From positions 62,001 through 126,000 of the forward strand of contig CBDDLT010000010.1 of assembly GCA_965230755.1 (NCBI GenBank): a stretch of DNA of 64,000 nucleotides, in the 5' to 3' direction. Position numbers and translations under genes: made by a program. Below the pieces are notes generated by a model. It had not been told where the DNA came from. It ran no database searches and worked only from the letters and a program-made list of their open reading frames with translations. The stretch is from DATFJT01 sp965230755. GTDB taxonomy: Bacteria; Bacteroidota; Bacteroidia; Chitinophagales; Saprospiraceae. Shown piece after piece: positions 1 to 7,950 of the stretch (the stretch's first letter is position 1; every line of letters begins with the position of its first letter).

Positions 1-797
1 CAAGTAACGATGGAATTGTCTTCTTGACTTTGGTCTAATGGATATTCTTTGGATTCATCGGCAATAATTTCGGTTAAGTTTAGCTCTACAGTTATCGGCT
101 CTCTCTTAACCCTTTTCCAAAGTCTTTGCCCTAACAGCAATTCTCCTTTTTTATATGCTGTACTATTTACTAACTCCGTTTGTTGTTCATTTTCTTTAAA
201 TCTGGTCTTATAGTTCCGAATAGACAATCCTCCTTTGTCAAATTCTTCTTTGTTTAAGAGCATTAGCCCATTTTCATACTTGAAATATTTACTAATTGAG
301 TTGTATGGATGTTCCATAAACCAATTGTAATCTTCCTCTTTAATTTCTATCGATGCTTTTGTAGATTCAAGTTGTACATATTTTGCATAATTAAATGTAA
401 CTGTTAAAGTCTTTGCATCTTTTGGAACACAAAAGGTTAAACCAAAATTTGTAGGGAAATATTGATTGGCTTCAGAGTACTCTTTTTCAGGTTCAATAGC
501 TTTACTTTTGTCAACATCTTCATCAAAATCGTTTTCAGCTTCTTCATCAGATTCTAAATCTGTGTCAAGGTTGTCATCTTCCAATTCTGCATTTGCATCA
601 ATAGTTTCCTTTTCTCCAATAGACGTTTCTACATCTCGCTCTGGAAACAAAATGCCTGAATAATATCTACTCAATGGATAATCCGAGATTATTTCATTTT
701 CGTCATCTGAAACAAAAACATCCGAGCCAGGACCAATCAAATTATTTTTGATTGTATCTCTAAATATTAATCTCGGCTCATTTATGTAATCACTCAT
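1..797 (-). CDS. drmA: DrmA-like DISARM helicase, N-terminal part only (cut by window edge)
   Basis: Open frame from the ATG at 797 to the window edge with no stop, about 265 codons. The N-terminus has a short IGPG motif (residues 21-24) and PLSRYYSGILFP (41-52), then a very acidic Asp/Glu-rich stretch (about 57-108) and NFGLTFCVP (117-125). I recognise this layout (GP motif, P..RY..GIL.P, then a G-L-x-F strand) from the N-terminal region of DISARM DrmA proteins. The helicase motifs would lie outside the window, so helicase activity is inferred. DrmA is a core subunit of the DISARM anti-phage system. Its start overlaps the stop of the upstream drmE-like gene by 8 bp, which suggests translational coupling. 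Another large helicase-type defence protein with a similar N-terminus remains possible. Confidence 0.68.
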   Translation of the reverse strand, partial: MSDYINEPRLIFRDTIKNNLIGPGSDVFVSDDENEIISDYPLSRYYSGILFPERDVETSIGEKETIDANAELEDDNLDTDLESDEEAENDFDEDVDKSKAIEPEKEYSEANQYFPTNFGLTFCVPKDAKTLTVTFNYAKYVQLESTKASIEIKEEDYNWFMEHPYNSISKYFKYENGLMLLNKEEFDKGGLSIRNYKTRFKENEQQTELVNSTAYKKGELLLGQRLWKRVKREPITVELNLTEIIADESKEYPLDQSQEDNSIVT

Positions 798-3228
798 CTA
801 TCAAAGTCTTTTTTATTATTGTTTTTTCTTGAATTGTAGCTGTTAGTTTGTCCAAAATATCGTTTGGTATTTTACTCAAGGAATCACTTACTTCCTCCTT
901 GCCAGAAGCAACATAATCCAAAAGGTCGCTACCTAAAATTTTACCTGCCTGTTGCCTGATTGAATGATCTTTTTTAGAATATAGTTTGAACTTTTCAAAC
1001 TCCGTAACTAACAAATCATCAGTACGATTCTTCTTTATACAAAATTCACGAATTACTTCCATAGTTTTTACCCTTGGAAATCGTGTTTCGCAATTTTCGT
1101 TTAAATAATTTCGGAATGTGTTGTAATGAATTTTGAATGCAGAAAAAAGAGCTTCATACAGTTTTTCGGTACTTTCGTATTGATTGCACAAATCTTTCAA
1201 TGTTTGTTTCCAGCTATCCGAATACGTATCGAACGAATCCAACAATTTTTCTGTGTCAAAGATTTTAAGGATTCTTCTGAATTCTTCCTTGCTGTCGTTT
1301 TGATAAAATCTGATTGTTGAATTTTCGTATGTCTCTCCAATGGTTGTCTTAATAAGTTCACTATTTTCTATGAGGAAGATACCTTTAGAAGAATCAAATT
1401 TATCAACAGTTCCATCGTTAAATTGAATTTCATAAATCGCTTTTTCTTTAGGCAAATCAGAAGCCTCGTAAGGGTTGTCTCTGAAGTTCTCATCATTTAA
1501 ATCAAAATCAAAGACATCGTCCAAATCTCGTTTTTTTACTTCTATTGGATGATTGAAATCCGTATTGAAAAATACCAACCTGTCTTTATGGCTTAACTTC
1601 TCTTTTTCTTGTTGATGATAGGTGCGTTCAACATTTTCAAACGAAATTTCGTCTAAATTTTCATAACAGAGAACTTTACAGTTTCCTTTGATAGCCTTAA
1701 TCTTGGAATATAACTCCATATTGTTTAAGTATGGGACGATTACCAATTTTCTATGGGAATTCTGCCTGTCATTTAACCACTTATCCAAATAAAGTTTTGA
1801 GTTGTCAATTCGCTTATCACTTATTAACTCAATATTGTAGATTTTCTCACTTTTAAGTTGATTGGAAAAGGCATCATAATTTTTCTTTTCTGTAAGTACA
1901 TAAACTGATTTAGGATAGATTTCTTTGGCTTTTTGGTTTATGTAATTCCATTTCAAATTTTCGTTTTCGAGAGCGTTTGCAATTTTTGAAAACACGCTGA
2001 AAATGCGGGTAGTATATTCCTTTATTGTATTCGGATTATATATGTCCTTTTCGTAGAAAAGGTTGTTCAATTCTTCCGTAAATGATTCGCTTTTGAAATA
2101 ATGATTAAGACGGTCTAAATATTCTTGAAAGATGCCTTTGGATAAGTTGGTGTTGACTAAAACCATTCTACAGAAAAAGTTCGTGTACTTTAAGAGAAAG
2201 GCAAGGTTAACCTTGCTTTCATCTTTTATATTTTGAATTTCTGATTTAAGTTCGGTGAAGAGTGAATGAAGTTCTTCATTTTTCAAGGCAACTTTTTTAA
2301 TGTTGTTTGGTAGTTCTTCGTTGGCGATTTTGACTTCGTCATTAGACCACCACCATTCTATGAATTCATTTTCCGAACTTGGTTTTTCTGCACCAATAAC
2401 AATTATGTTTTTGTACTTATCTCTATATTTTTCCTGCAAAATAAAGTCAAAATCTTCCCTGTATTTTGCATCGCCAATAACGATAACTTCATCAAAACTT
2501 TGGTCTTGGTTAAGCAGGAAGTTCTGTGCTGAATTGAAGTCGTTGCAACATTCAACCATATAGTTGAAGAAAGGTAAATCCTTATTGATTTTGCCTTTTT
2601 TACTGGTATATCTTATTGGCAAGTGTTTGCTTTCCTTAAAAAATTGCTTTTCAGCGATTACTAAAGTTCTATTCTTAAAATCTGTAATAAACGGAAAGCT
2701 ATCTCCAAAAGCTTTGTGTAAATAGCTCACATAATTATCAATGTTTTTACCCGTATTCCGTCCATTTGATAGGTTTGGATTTATTTTATAGAACTTATGA
2801 CCACTAATGGAAATTGTAGCTCCCAGTTCGTTCTTTTTCGGGAACTTATATTTTAGGGTTAATCCAGTTGGGCTTTTTCTTTTTACTTGATAAACTCTAT
2901 TTTTCTTATGTGAATACACCAAGTCTCCAACTTCAATAGAAGGATTTGCCCTTTCATTAAAGAAGTTTTGATAGAGCTTAATAAGAACAATTGAGTGAAA
3001 AATTGAGGTTAAAAAGTTTTCTCTGAATTCTTTTTCAGAAATAGCTATAAATAAATCTCTTTTTTCGGAAGCGTCATTCAGAATATATTGATATATCAAG
3101 TGGAAGTTTACGAAGTCGAATGTATTATACTTTTCAAAATCCGATTCCCGTAGATTAATCTCATCTGAATAACATTCCTGAATTTCAGTATTTAGTTGGT
3201 TTAGATAATCTTGGATTTTTAAGTTCAT
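790..3228 (-). CDS. drmE: DrmE-like protein of a class 2 DISARM locus
   Basis: An 812-aa cytoplasmic protein with no signal peptide or membrane segment. No catalytic motif can be read with certainty. Residues about 185-300 carry alternating hydrophobic strands (RTLVIAEKQFF, FDEVIVIGDAKY, NIIVIGAE). Residues about 450-560 carry a second set (SVYVLTEKKNY, RKLVIVPYLNN, CKVLCYENLDE). This pattern suggests two Rossmann-like or helicase-like lobes without a Walker A motif, followed by an alpha-helical C-terminus. The call rests on three things: size (DrmE is about 800 aa), position directly before drmA, and the 8-bp overlap with it, as in class 2 DISARM (drmE-drmA-drmB-drmC-drmMII). The role of DrmE in the complex is not well established. 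Confidence 0.6.
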   Translation of the reverse strand: MNLKIQDYLNQLNTEIQECYSDEINLRESDFEKYNTFDFVNFHLIYQYILNDASEKRDLFIAISEKEFRENFLTSIFHSIVLIKLYQNFFNERANPSIEVGDLVYSHKKNRVYQVKRKSPTGLTLKYKFPKKNELGATISISGHKFYKINPNLSNGRNTGKNIDNYVSYLHKAFGDSFPFITDFKNRTLVIAEKQFFKESKHLPIRYTSKKGKINKDLPFFNYMVECCNDFNSAQNFLLNQDQSFDEVIVIGDAKYREDFDFILQEKYRDKYKNIIVIGAEKPSSENEFIEWWWSNDEVKIANEELPNNIKKVALKNEELHSLFTELKSEIQNIKDESKVNLAFLLKYTNFFCRMVLVNTNLSKGIFQEYLDRLNHYFKSESFTEELNNLFYEKDIYNPNTIKEYTTRIFSVFSKIANALENENLKWNYINQKAKEIYPKSVYVLTEKKNYDAFSNQLKSEKIYNIELISDKRIDNSKLYLDKWLNDRQNSHRKLVIVPYLNNMELYSKIKAIKGNCKVLCYENLDEISFENVERTYHQQEKEKLSHKDRLVFFNTDFNHPIEVKKRDLDDVFDFDLNDENFRDNPYEASDLPKEKAIYEIQFNDGTVDKFDSSKGIFLIENSELIKTTIGETYENSTIRFYQNDSKEEFRRILKIFDTEKLLDSFDTYSDSWKQTLKDLCNQYESTEKLYEALFSAFKIHYNTFRNYLNENCETRFPRVKTMEVIREFCIKKNRTDDLLVTEFEKFKLYSKKDHSIRQQAGKILGSDLLDYVASGKEEVSDSLSKIPNDILDKLTATIQEKTIIKKTLIDE

Positions 3229-3274
3229 TCAGTATCATTCTTTTCCTCTAAGGTGTTTCATTTGGGTGTTGCAT

Positions 3275-3337
3275 AACGGATAATGACATTGATCGTCTCT
3301 CTGAGGTACGAAGAGATATGATCTGATATCTATTGTT
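3275..3337 (-). repeat. attC-like inverted-repeat element A
   Basis: This 63-bp element lies in the gap between the ATPase stop and the drmE-like start. Read on the minus strand it begins AACAATAGATATCA and ends TCATTATCCGTT, followed by ATGCAAC. Inner arms TCTCT and AGAGA can pair. It shares four blocks with element B at the same spacing, except for a 3-bp longer loop: AACAATAGATAYCA, CATATCTC, GAGAGACG and TCATYATCCGTT. The AAC...GTTATGC ends resemble integron attC core sites. That identity is inference; a mobile hairpin repeat is the alternative. Confidence 0.6.
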
Positions 3338-3348
3338 CTAGATAGTTT

Positions 3349-4959
3349 TCAACTTACTCCAATTGGTACGTTTAATTTAGTAGAAACAATTGGGGTAAAC
3401 GTTTCAAAAAGTTTAGGATGTAGGCACATTCCATAATTTGTACATTTAACACTTTCTATCATTCTTAGAATTTCAATCGGGGTTTTCTTTGAGTTATAAA
3501 AAAACCAAGTCCATCTATAATGACTGTCTACAATGTTTTTACCAGTTTTATTTCCAAAGGTCTCAATTAAGTCAATTTTATCTTTGGTATTTGTTTCAAC
3601 TGTTACACCTATAAATCCACTTTCCCAGAGTTTTATCATAACTTCCTCCACATTCTCTCCAATGGAGTATGTAGTTAAACGTTTTTCTAACTCGTTATAC
3701 GTAAAAACTATCGGCAATCTATATAAAGCTTCAATATAATCGCCAAACCCCTTATATTTTCTTACGGCTTCTTCCAGTAGTTCTTTTGCGGCGTCATGAT
3801 TGTATTCATGGAATGTTTCCTTAATTATTTTTTGAGTAATAAAGCCCGTACGCAGCACATCATCTTTTGATGAGAAACTACTATTGTCAAATGCATGCTC
3901 CACACATTTTTTACATAAATTGATTATGTCTCTTGCTCTAAAATGAGTATGCCTAAGGAAATATGAAAAGGAGTCTTCTTGAAAACTGGATTTTACCCAA
4001 CCATTTTTAACTTTAGAGTCAAATAGCTCGTACCATGAGCCCATATTGTGCCTTCGCGTTAATTTTCGTCCTACTGCTTTTAATTCCCATTCAATACGAT
4101 TAGAGATGAATTGATACAATTCATCTCTTTTCCATGAAACGAACCCTATAAAATCAGTTTGTTTCTGTGGGAATTTTACTTGCGAAGTTAATCTATGCCA
4201 AGGGATAACGAGTCGCACTTTAAAAGGTCTTTCTGAGGATTTATAGAATTTCGCCATGTAAATATCGATAAGTGCCCTTACAACTGATTCTGCAAGGCTT
4301 CTTGTCTTTTCAAAATTGGAATGTGGAGTTTCGATTGGCTCGATTACAATTTGAGGAATAAATTGATTAGTCACAGCTAAATCTTTCAAGCATTTTCTGA
4401 CAACTGTATAAGTCTTTTCATTCAGCATGTCATCCACAGAATTTTGTAGTTTGTCAACTTCTTGTTTTCCATCTCTAAAAATCATTTTTGAGATAATACC
4501 CAAATATTTTGACGTGGACTCTATAAAGTTGTGTTTCGATTTTATTGAAATTACTGCCTTCCAATGATCTGATTTTCTATCAATATTATATTGTGGAAGG
4601 TATGCATTAAGCAAAAACACGTAAATTCTTAGAATCTCTGCCTTCCACATACTTTTTAATACAGTTTCGAACCGATAGATATTGTTTTTTTGAGAATCAA
4701 ACAATTCCACTATTCGGTCTTCTACTATATTTCTTTCGCTCAAGTACCAAATCATTTTTTGATCAGGAAAATTTTTTTCCAAGTAATTTATTTGACCCTC
4801 ATTCTGAAGTAACATTTGTGCCGTTTTACCAGAACCCCATCTTCCTGTAATAACTTCTTTTTGAAATTGACTACTTGTTTTCTTAACTCTACATTTAAAT
4901 AGTAGGTCGTCGTCTTCGGCGTTTATGTCTCCAAATATTCTGTGAAACTCTCTATTCAT
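3349..4959 (-). CDS. P-loop (STAND-like) ATPase of unknown role next to DISARM
   Basis: A 536-aa protein from the start I prefer, ATG at 4959. A longer reading from 5010 adds 17 residues that are encoded by the repeat element B, so it is probably an artefact. Walker A is GRWGSGKT at residues 39-46. The expected Walker B strand may be QIVIEPIET (near residue 205), which lacks the usual Asp. A lid-like helix (WKRDELYQFISNRIEWE) and the RHTHFRARDIINLC motif fit the STAND-like ATPases often labelled Sll1717 family. The C-terminal 120 residues look like a winged-helix region. It is flanked by elements A and B, so it may be a cassette-type insertion in the defence island. The cellular role is unknown; regulation or sensing of phage infection is a guess from context. 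Confidence 0.65.
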   Translation of the reverse strand: MNREFHRIFGDINAEDDDLLFKCRVKKTSSQFQKEVITGRWGSGKTAQMLLQNEGQINYLEKNFPDQKMIWYLSERNIVEDRIVELFDSQKNNIYRFETVLKSMWKAEILRIYVFLLNAYLPQYNIDRKSDHWKAVISIKSKHNFIESTSKYLGIISKMIFRDGKQEVDKLQNSVDDMLNEKTYTVVRKCLKDLAVTNQFIPQIVIEPIETPHSNFEKTRSLAESVVRALIDIYMAKFYKSSERPFKVRLVIPWHRLTSQVKFPQKQTDFIGFVSWKRDELYQFISNRIEWELKAVGRKLTRRHNMGSWYELFDSKVKNGWVKSSFQEDSFSYFLRHTHFRARDIINLCKKCVEHAFDNSSFSSKDDVLRTGFITQKIIKETFHEYNHDAAKELLEEAVRKYKGFGDYIEALYRLPIVFTYNELEKRLTTYSIGENVEEVMIKLWESGFIGVTVETNTKDKIDLIETFGNKTGKNIVDSHYRWTWFFYNSKKTPIEILRMIESVKCTNYGMCLHPKLFETFTPIVSTKLNVPIGVS

Positions 4960-4981
4960 GATTCGTTTTTTAATTATCGAG

Positions 4982-5041
4982 AACGGATGATGATACCCTG
5001 CGTCTCTCACGTTAGTGAGATATGCTGTGGTATCTATTGTT
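4982..5041 (-). repeat. attC-like inverted-repeat element B
   Basis: This 60-bp element lies between the propeller stop and the ATPase start. On the minus strand it begins AACAATAGATACCA and ends TCATCATCCGTT. GATACC pairs with GGTATC as a middle stem, and TCTCAC pairs with GTGAGA around a TAAC loop as an inner stem. It is clearly the same family as element A. It overlaps an upstream in-frame ATG at 5010, which would otherwise be called as the ATPase start. Confidence 0.65.
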
Positions 5042-5049
5042 ACCTGCTG

Positions 5050-6576
5050 CTACTCATCCGTTTTATATAATTCAATCAGTCCATTATCATATCCAATTGC
5101 CAATATATTTTTGTTACTTGACGAACATAGTGGTCTGCAATTAATAACTTTTGATTTTTGATTCAGACTAATTACTATCTCGCCATTTAGAGCATCTAAT
5201 ATCTCAACTGCACCATCATTATAAATTGCAACAAAAAAATTATCAAATCCACTTAATTTTTCTAAATCAATCGCATTTCCGTCTTTGGGTTTTGTCCAAA
5301 GAAGTTTTCCTGTTTTATCATAGCCACTTACTTTATGATTTGCAATTCTTGGGTTAGGATTATAAATTCTTCCTTGTACTATGTAAATATCCTTTACCTT
5401 TAGAAAATTTGGTTCCATTAAATGAGGGTCATCATCTTCAATGCTGAATAACTTTGATCGGCTTCCATCTTGATTTAATTGATGGATTTCTTTTAGTTTA
5501 TGTTGACCTTTAGGATTTCCAACTAGTGCAAATAATTCGGACTCATTATCTATTCTTAGGTAATGATTGAATAAATCATAATGTCCCAAATCTATATCGA
5601 GAACAACTTCAAATTCTGAATTATAAATCAAATCTTTATCTTCTTTCCGATTGTGATTTGTTTGTCTCGCAAGAAAGTAGTCATTATTATTCTTTGATAA
5701 ACAGAATTTCCCTTTTGCCTTTTCCGTATATGTTTCTTTTTCCAAATCGTACTCATATACAGTATTGTATTCTTCGTGATGAATTTGTCTATAGCAAGTG
5801 TTTACAACTATCTTATTCTGTTCATTTTTTTGAAACAACTGAACACAATCACCATGTTCTTTCAATTTAATTGATTTCGTTTGTTCTGTTATAATTGAAT
5901 GAATTGATATTTTTCCATTTGAATGAGCTGAAATCACTTTATCCTTAATCAAACATATATCCCAAGTAATAGAGTTAATTTCAAATGACGGGTCAATTTC
6001 TTTTGCTATTAAATTCAAATCTGAATTGAAATATTTCTCATCATGACTCGAATCAAAATCAAATATTTCTATTGGATTCAGTTGGTTTAATTGGTAGGTA
6101 ATCCCATCTCTATTAATTGAATATGACTTTACGGATAAATTTTCATCCATGTCATTTGGAGGATTCACTTTAAAATTAATTGAGTCATTGTTGAGGTCGC
6201 AACTAATAAATTCTCTGTTATCAGAGATTAAAAGTTTGAGTTGATTAGTAACCAGATTCCAATGTAGTAATTCGCCTTCAAAAGAGTATCCACCATCATA
6301 AGTTCCAGTAGCTAAAATTACTTCTTGTTTTATAGGATCGTAATCTATGTCATTTAAAGGATACCTTATGTTTTCGATGTGACCTATAGTTTTGTTACCA
6401 CTTTGATTAAAAAGTGTAATTGATTTTTTCTTAATGTCCTGATGCCGTGCTGACCATTGTCCGTAGTATGAATGAAACACTGCAATTACATCATTTTGTA
6501 AATGAATTATTTTTCGTGGAATTGTTACTTCCTGAAAAATTCTTTTCCCTAATATTTTGTGTTGACTAATTTTCAT
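5050..6576 (-). CDS. WD40/beta-propeller-like protein upstream of DISARM
   Basis: A 508-aa soluble protein with no signal peptide. It is built almost wholly of short beta-strand blocks with repeats such as VISAHSNGKISIHSI, NFFVAIYNDGAVEILDALNGEIV and ILAIGYDNGLIELY. These are typical of propeller blades, though the classic GH/WD dipeptides are mostly absent. There are probably seven or more blades, but I could not count them with certainty. It is the first gene of the minus-strand cluster, 91 bp before the ATPase start with element B in the gap. A propeller next to a P-loop ATPase suggests a sensing or scaffold role. No enzymatic motif is visible. Function is unknown. Confidence 0.6.
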   Translation of the reverse strand: MKISQHKILGKRIFQEVTIPRKIIHLQNDVIAVFHSYYGQWSARHQDIKKKSITLFNQSGNKTIGHIENIRYPLNDIDYDPIKQEVILATGTYDGGYSFEGELLHWNLVTNQLKLLISDNREFISCDLNNDSINFKVNPPNDMDENLSVKSYSINRDGITYQLNQLNPIEIFDFDSSHDEKYFNSDLNLIAKEIDPSFEINSITWDICLIKDKVISAHSNGKISIHSIITEQTKSIKLKEHGDCVQLFQKNEQNKIVVNTCYRQIHHEEYNTVYEYDLEKETYTEKAKGKFCLSKNNNDYFLARQTNHNRKEDKDLIYNSEFEVVLDIDLGHYDLFNHYLRIDNESELFALVGNPKGQHKLKEIHQLNQDGSRSKLFSIEDDDPHLMEPNFLKVKDIYIVQGRIYNPNPRIANHKVSGYDKTGKLLWTKPKDGNAIDLEKLSGFDNFFVAIYNDGAVEILDALNGEIVISLNQKSKVINCRPLCSSSNKNILAIGYDNGLIELYKTDE

Positions 6577-6594
6577 TCTTCAAAAGTTGCAGGT

Positions 6595-6632
6595 AACATA
6601 TTTACATCAGCAATATTGCTGATATATCCGTT
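6595..6632. repeat. attC-like inverted-repeat element C
   Basis: A short 38-bp element just upstream of the propeller gene. On the plus strand it starts GGTAACAT and ends ATCCGTTATG, with a perfect 18-bp palindrome (ATCAGCAA and its complement around TA) at 6606-6623. The end sequences match those of elements A and B, but the middle is shorter. The outer ends are self-complementary, so its orientation cannot be fixed with confidence. Confidence 0.5.
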
Positions 6633-6846
6633 ATGTCGTTAATCTGCAATATCAATGGAATTTGACAAATTGCCGAGTTATTTTTTACACTATTCATTAT
6701 TTAAACATTTATAAACGTTTTAAGCGTTTAATCAGGTTCTATACCTATACCAAGCCAACGTTTTCAATAGTAAAATTTGATTTCTTTGGGCCCTTTAATT
6801 TACAAAGGAAGACTGAATTCACATGTATAACTTTTGTTATACTGAA

Positions 6847-6944
6847 GTGATCGGTGATCCGTAGTCGGTGATCAGAATATAGGGGCTTGGATGTAGGGTT
6901 TAGGTTGTAGGATGAGGATGTTGGTTTAGGGTTTTAGTGGCTAG
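6847..6944 (+). repeat. Degenerate heptanucleotide repeat tract
   Basis: About 14 consecutive 7-base units read in one phase: first GTGATCG-type units, then GGATGTA/GGGTTTA/GGTTGTA-type units. Nearly every unit begins with G or GG. It is G-rich on the plus strand. The same periodicity occurs at 48860-48951, 56611-56750 and 60383-60460. No long gene is directly upstream of this copy. Confidence 0.6.
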
Positions 6945-7062
6945 AATTATTTGCTTGTATTGATTTAGAATTCTTGTCATTAAGTTCTTACTTTAGAGGA
7001 TATAATTGATCAATCTATTTTGCCGTGTTCCACAGTCAACTTACTCAATCAAATCATGCCTC

Positions 7063-7950
7063 ATGTACTTAGGAGTTGATATTGGTGGTAGCCATATTTC
7101 AGCCGCACTGATCCATGCTCATGGAAAAGAAGTTGCGATCCAATCTCACCATGAAAAGGAGGCTGCCCATGATTTGGAAAGAGCCGAGTTGTTAAGGAGA
7201 TGGGTCGATCTGATGAACGAATGCATGGCTGAGCAAGCTATTACGGGCATCGGAATTTCTATTCCCGGAGCATTCGATTATGAAAATGGTATTGGGCGCT
7301 ATGATCACGGTAAATTTGTAGGATTGAACGGTTTCAACTTGCTGAATTATTTTCAGGAATATCTTGATCTTGCCGAGGATACATCGATTCGATTCATGAA
7401 TGATGCGGAGGCATTTGCGATTGGGGAATACTGGATGGGATCCGTTCGCGATACGAAAAGGGCTTTGGTTATCACCCTTGGGACCGGTTTTGGAGCCTCC
7501 TTTGTATTTGATGGTGTCTGCATCAAACAGGGTGAACATATACCGGATGGTGGAGAATTATACCATCTGGAATTCAAGGAAGGCAAGATGGCGGATGAGT
7601 TCTTTTCTACAAGGGGATTGGTTGCACTTTATGAATCCATAAGCGGTCAAAGACTGGCCAATGTAAAACTCATTGCACAAGCGGCAAAAGAAGGAAATGC
7701 TCAGGCTGTTTTGTGCTTCGAACAATTTGGAAGAGATCTCGCTGAGTTTCTTGCCCCGTTTATGAACAAGCTTCAAATAGATACCCTAGCAATCGGAGGA
7801 AATATAGCGCTGGCTATGGATTTGTTTGCACCTTCCCTGCATGCGCATTTAGGAAAGAATTTTGTTGCAGTCAAAAACACGGAACTGGGTTCGAAGGCTC
7901 CATTGTACGGAGCAGTTTATCCCTTTATCAATAAAAACATTAAACCATGA
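7063..7950 (+). CDS. ROK-family sugar kinase, zinc-motif-less
   Basis: A 295-aa kinase expected to phosphorylate a hexose freed by the following glycosidases, probably mannose or GlcNAc. YLGVDIGGSHISAAL (residues 2-16) is the ROK phosphate-binding loop, GISIPGAFD follows, and TLGTGFGASFVFDG is the second nucleotide loop. The usual ROK zinc motif (CxCGxxGCxE) is absent: the matching stretch is GGELYHLEFKEGKMADEFFS, as in ROK kinases without zinc. I chose the ATG at 7063 because the DIGG motif should sit near the N-terminus; a longer frame opens at 7006. The stop overlaps the GH92 start by 4 bp (ATGA). It is the first gene of the operon. The substrate is not readable from sequence. Confidence 0.85.
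   Translation: MYLGVDIGGSHISAALIHAHGKEVAIQSHHEKEAAHDLERAELLRRWVDLMNECMAEQAITGIGISIPGAFDYENGIGRYDHGKFVGLNGFNLLNYFQEYLDLAEDTSIRFMNDAEAFAIGEYWMGSVRDTKRALVITLGTGFGASFVFDGVCIKQGEHIPDGGELYHLEFKEGKMADEFFSTRGLVALYESISGQRLANVKLIAQAAKEGNAQAVLCFEQFGRDLAEFLAPFMNKLQIDTLAIGGNIALAMDLFAPSLHAHLGKNFVAVKNTELGSKAPLYGAVYPFINKNIKP

Larger units (their letters stand above)
6577..7062. other. Intergenic region between defence island and glycan operon
   Basis: The gap contains element C, an AT-rich stretch (6650-6846) and a heptad-repeat tract (6847-6944). I see no convincing gene: the 62-codon frame at 6662-6850 has no recognisable features. The start of the glycan operon must have its promoter in the last 120 bases. 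TACTTTAG at about 6990 is one base away from the Bacteroidota -7 consensus TAnnTTTG, but I could not find a well-spaced -33 element. Confidence 0.5.

Noticed and set aside
466..663. Ser-rich plus-strand frame
   Set aside because: It is the antisense shadow of the acidic stretch of the DrmA-like protein.
6662..6850. 62-codon frame ending at the start of the heptad tract
   Set aside because: AT-rich, no family motif and no signal peptide. The match of its stop with the tract is suggestive but too weak for a gene call.
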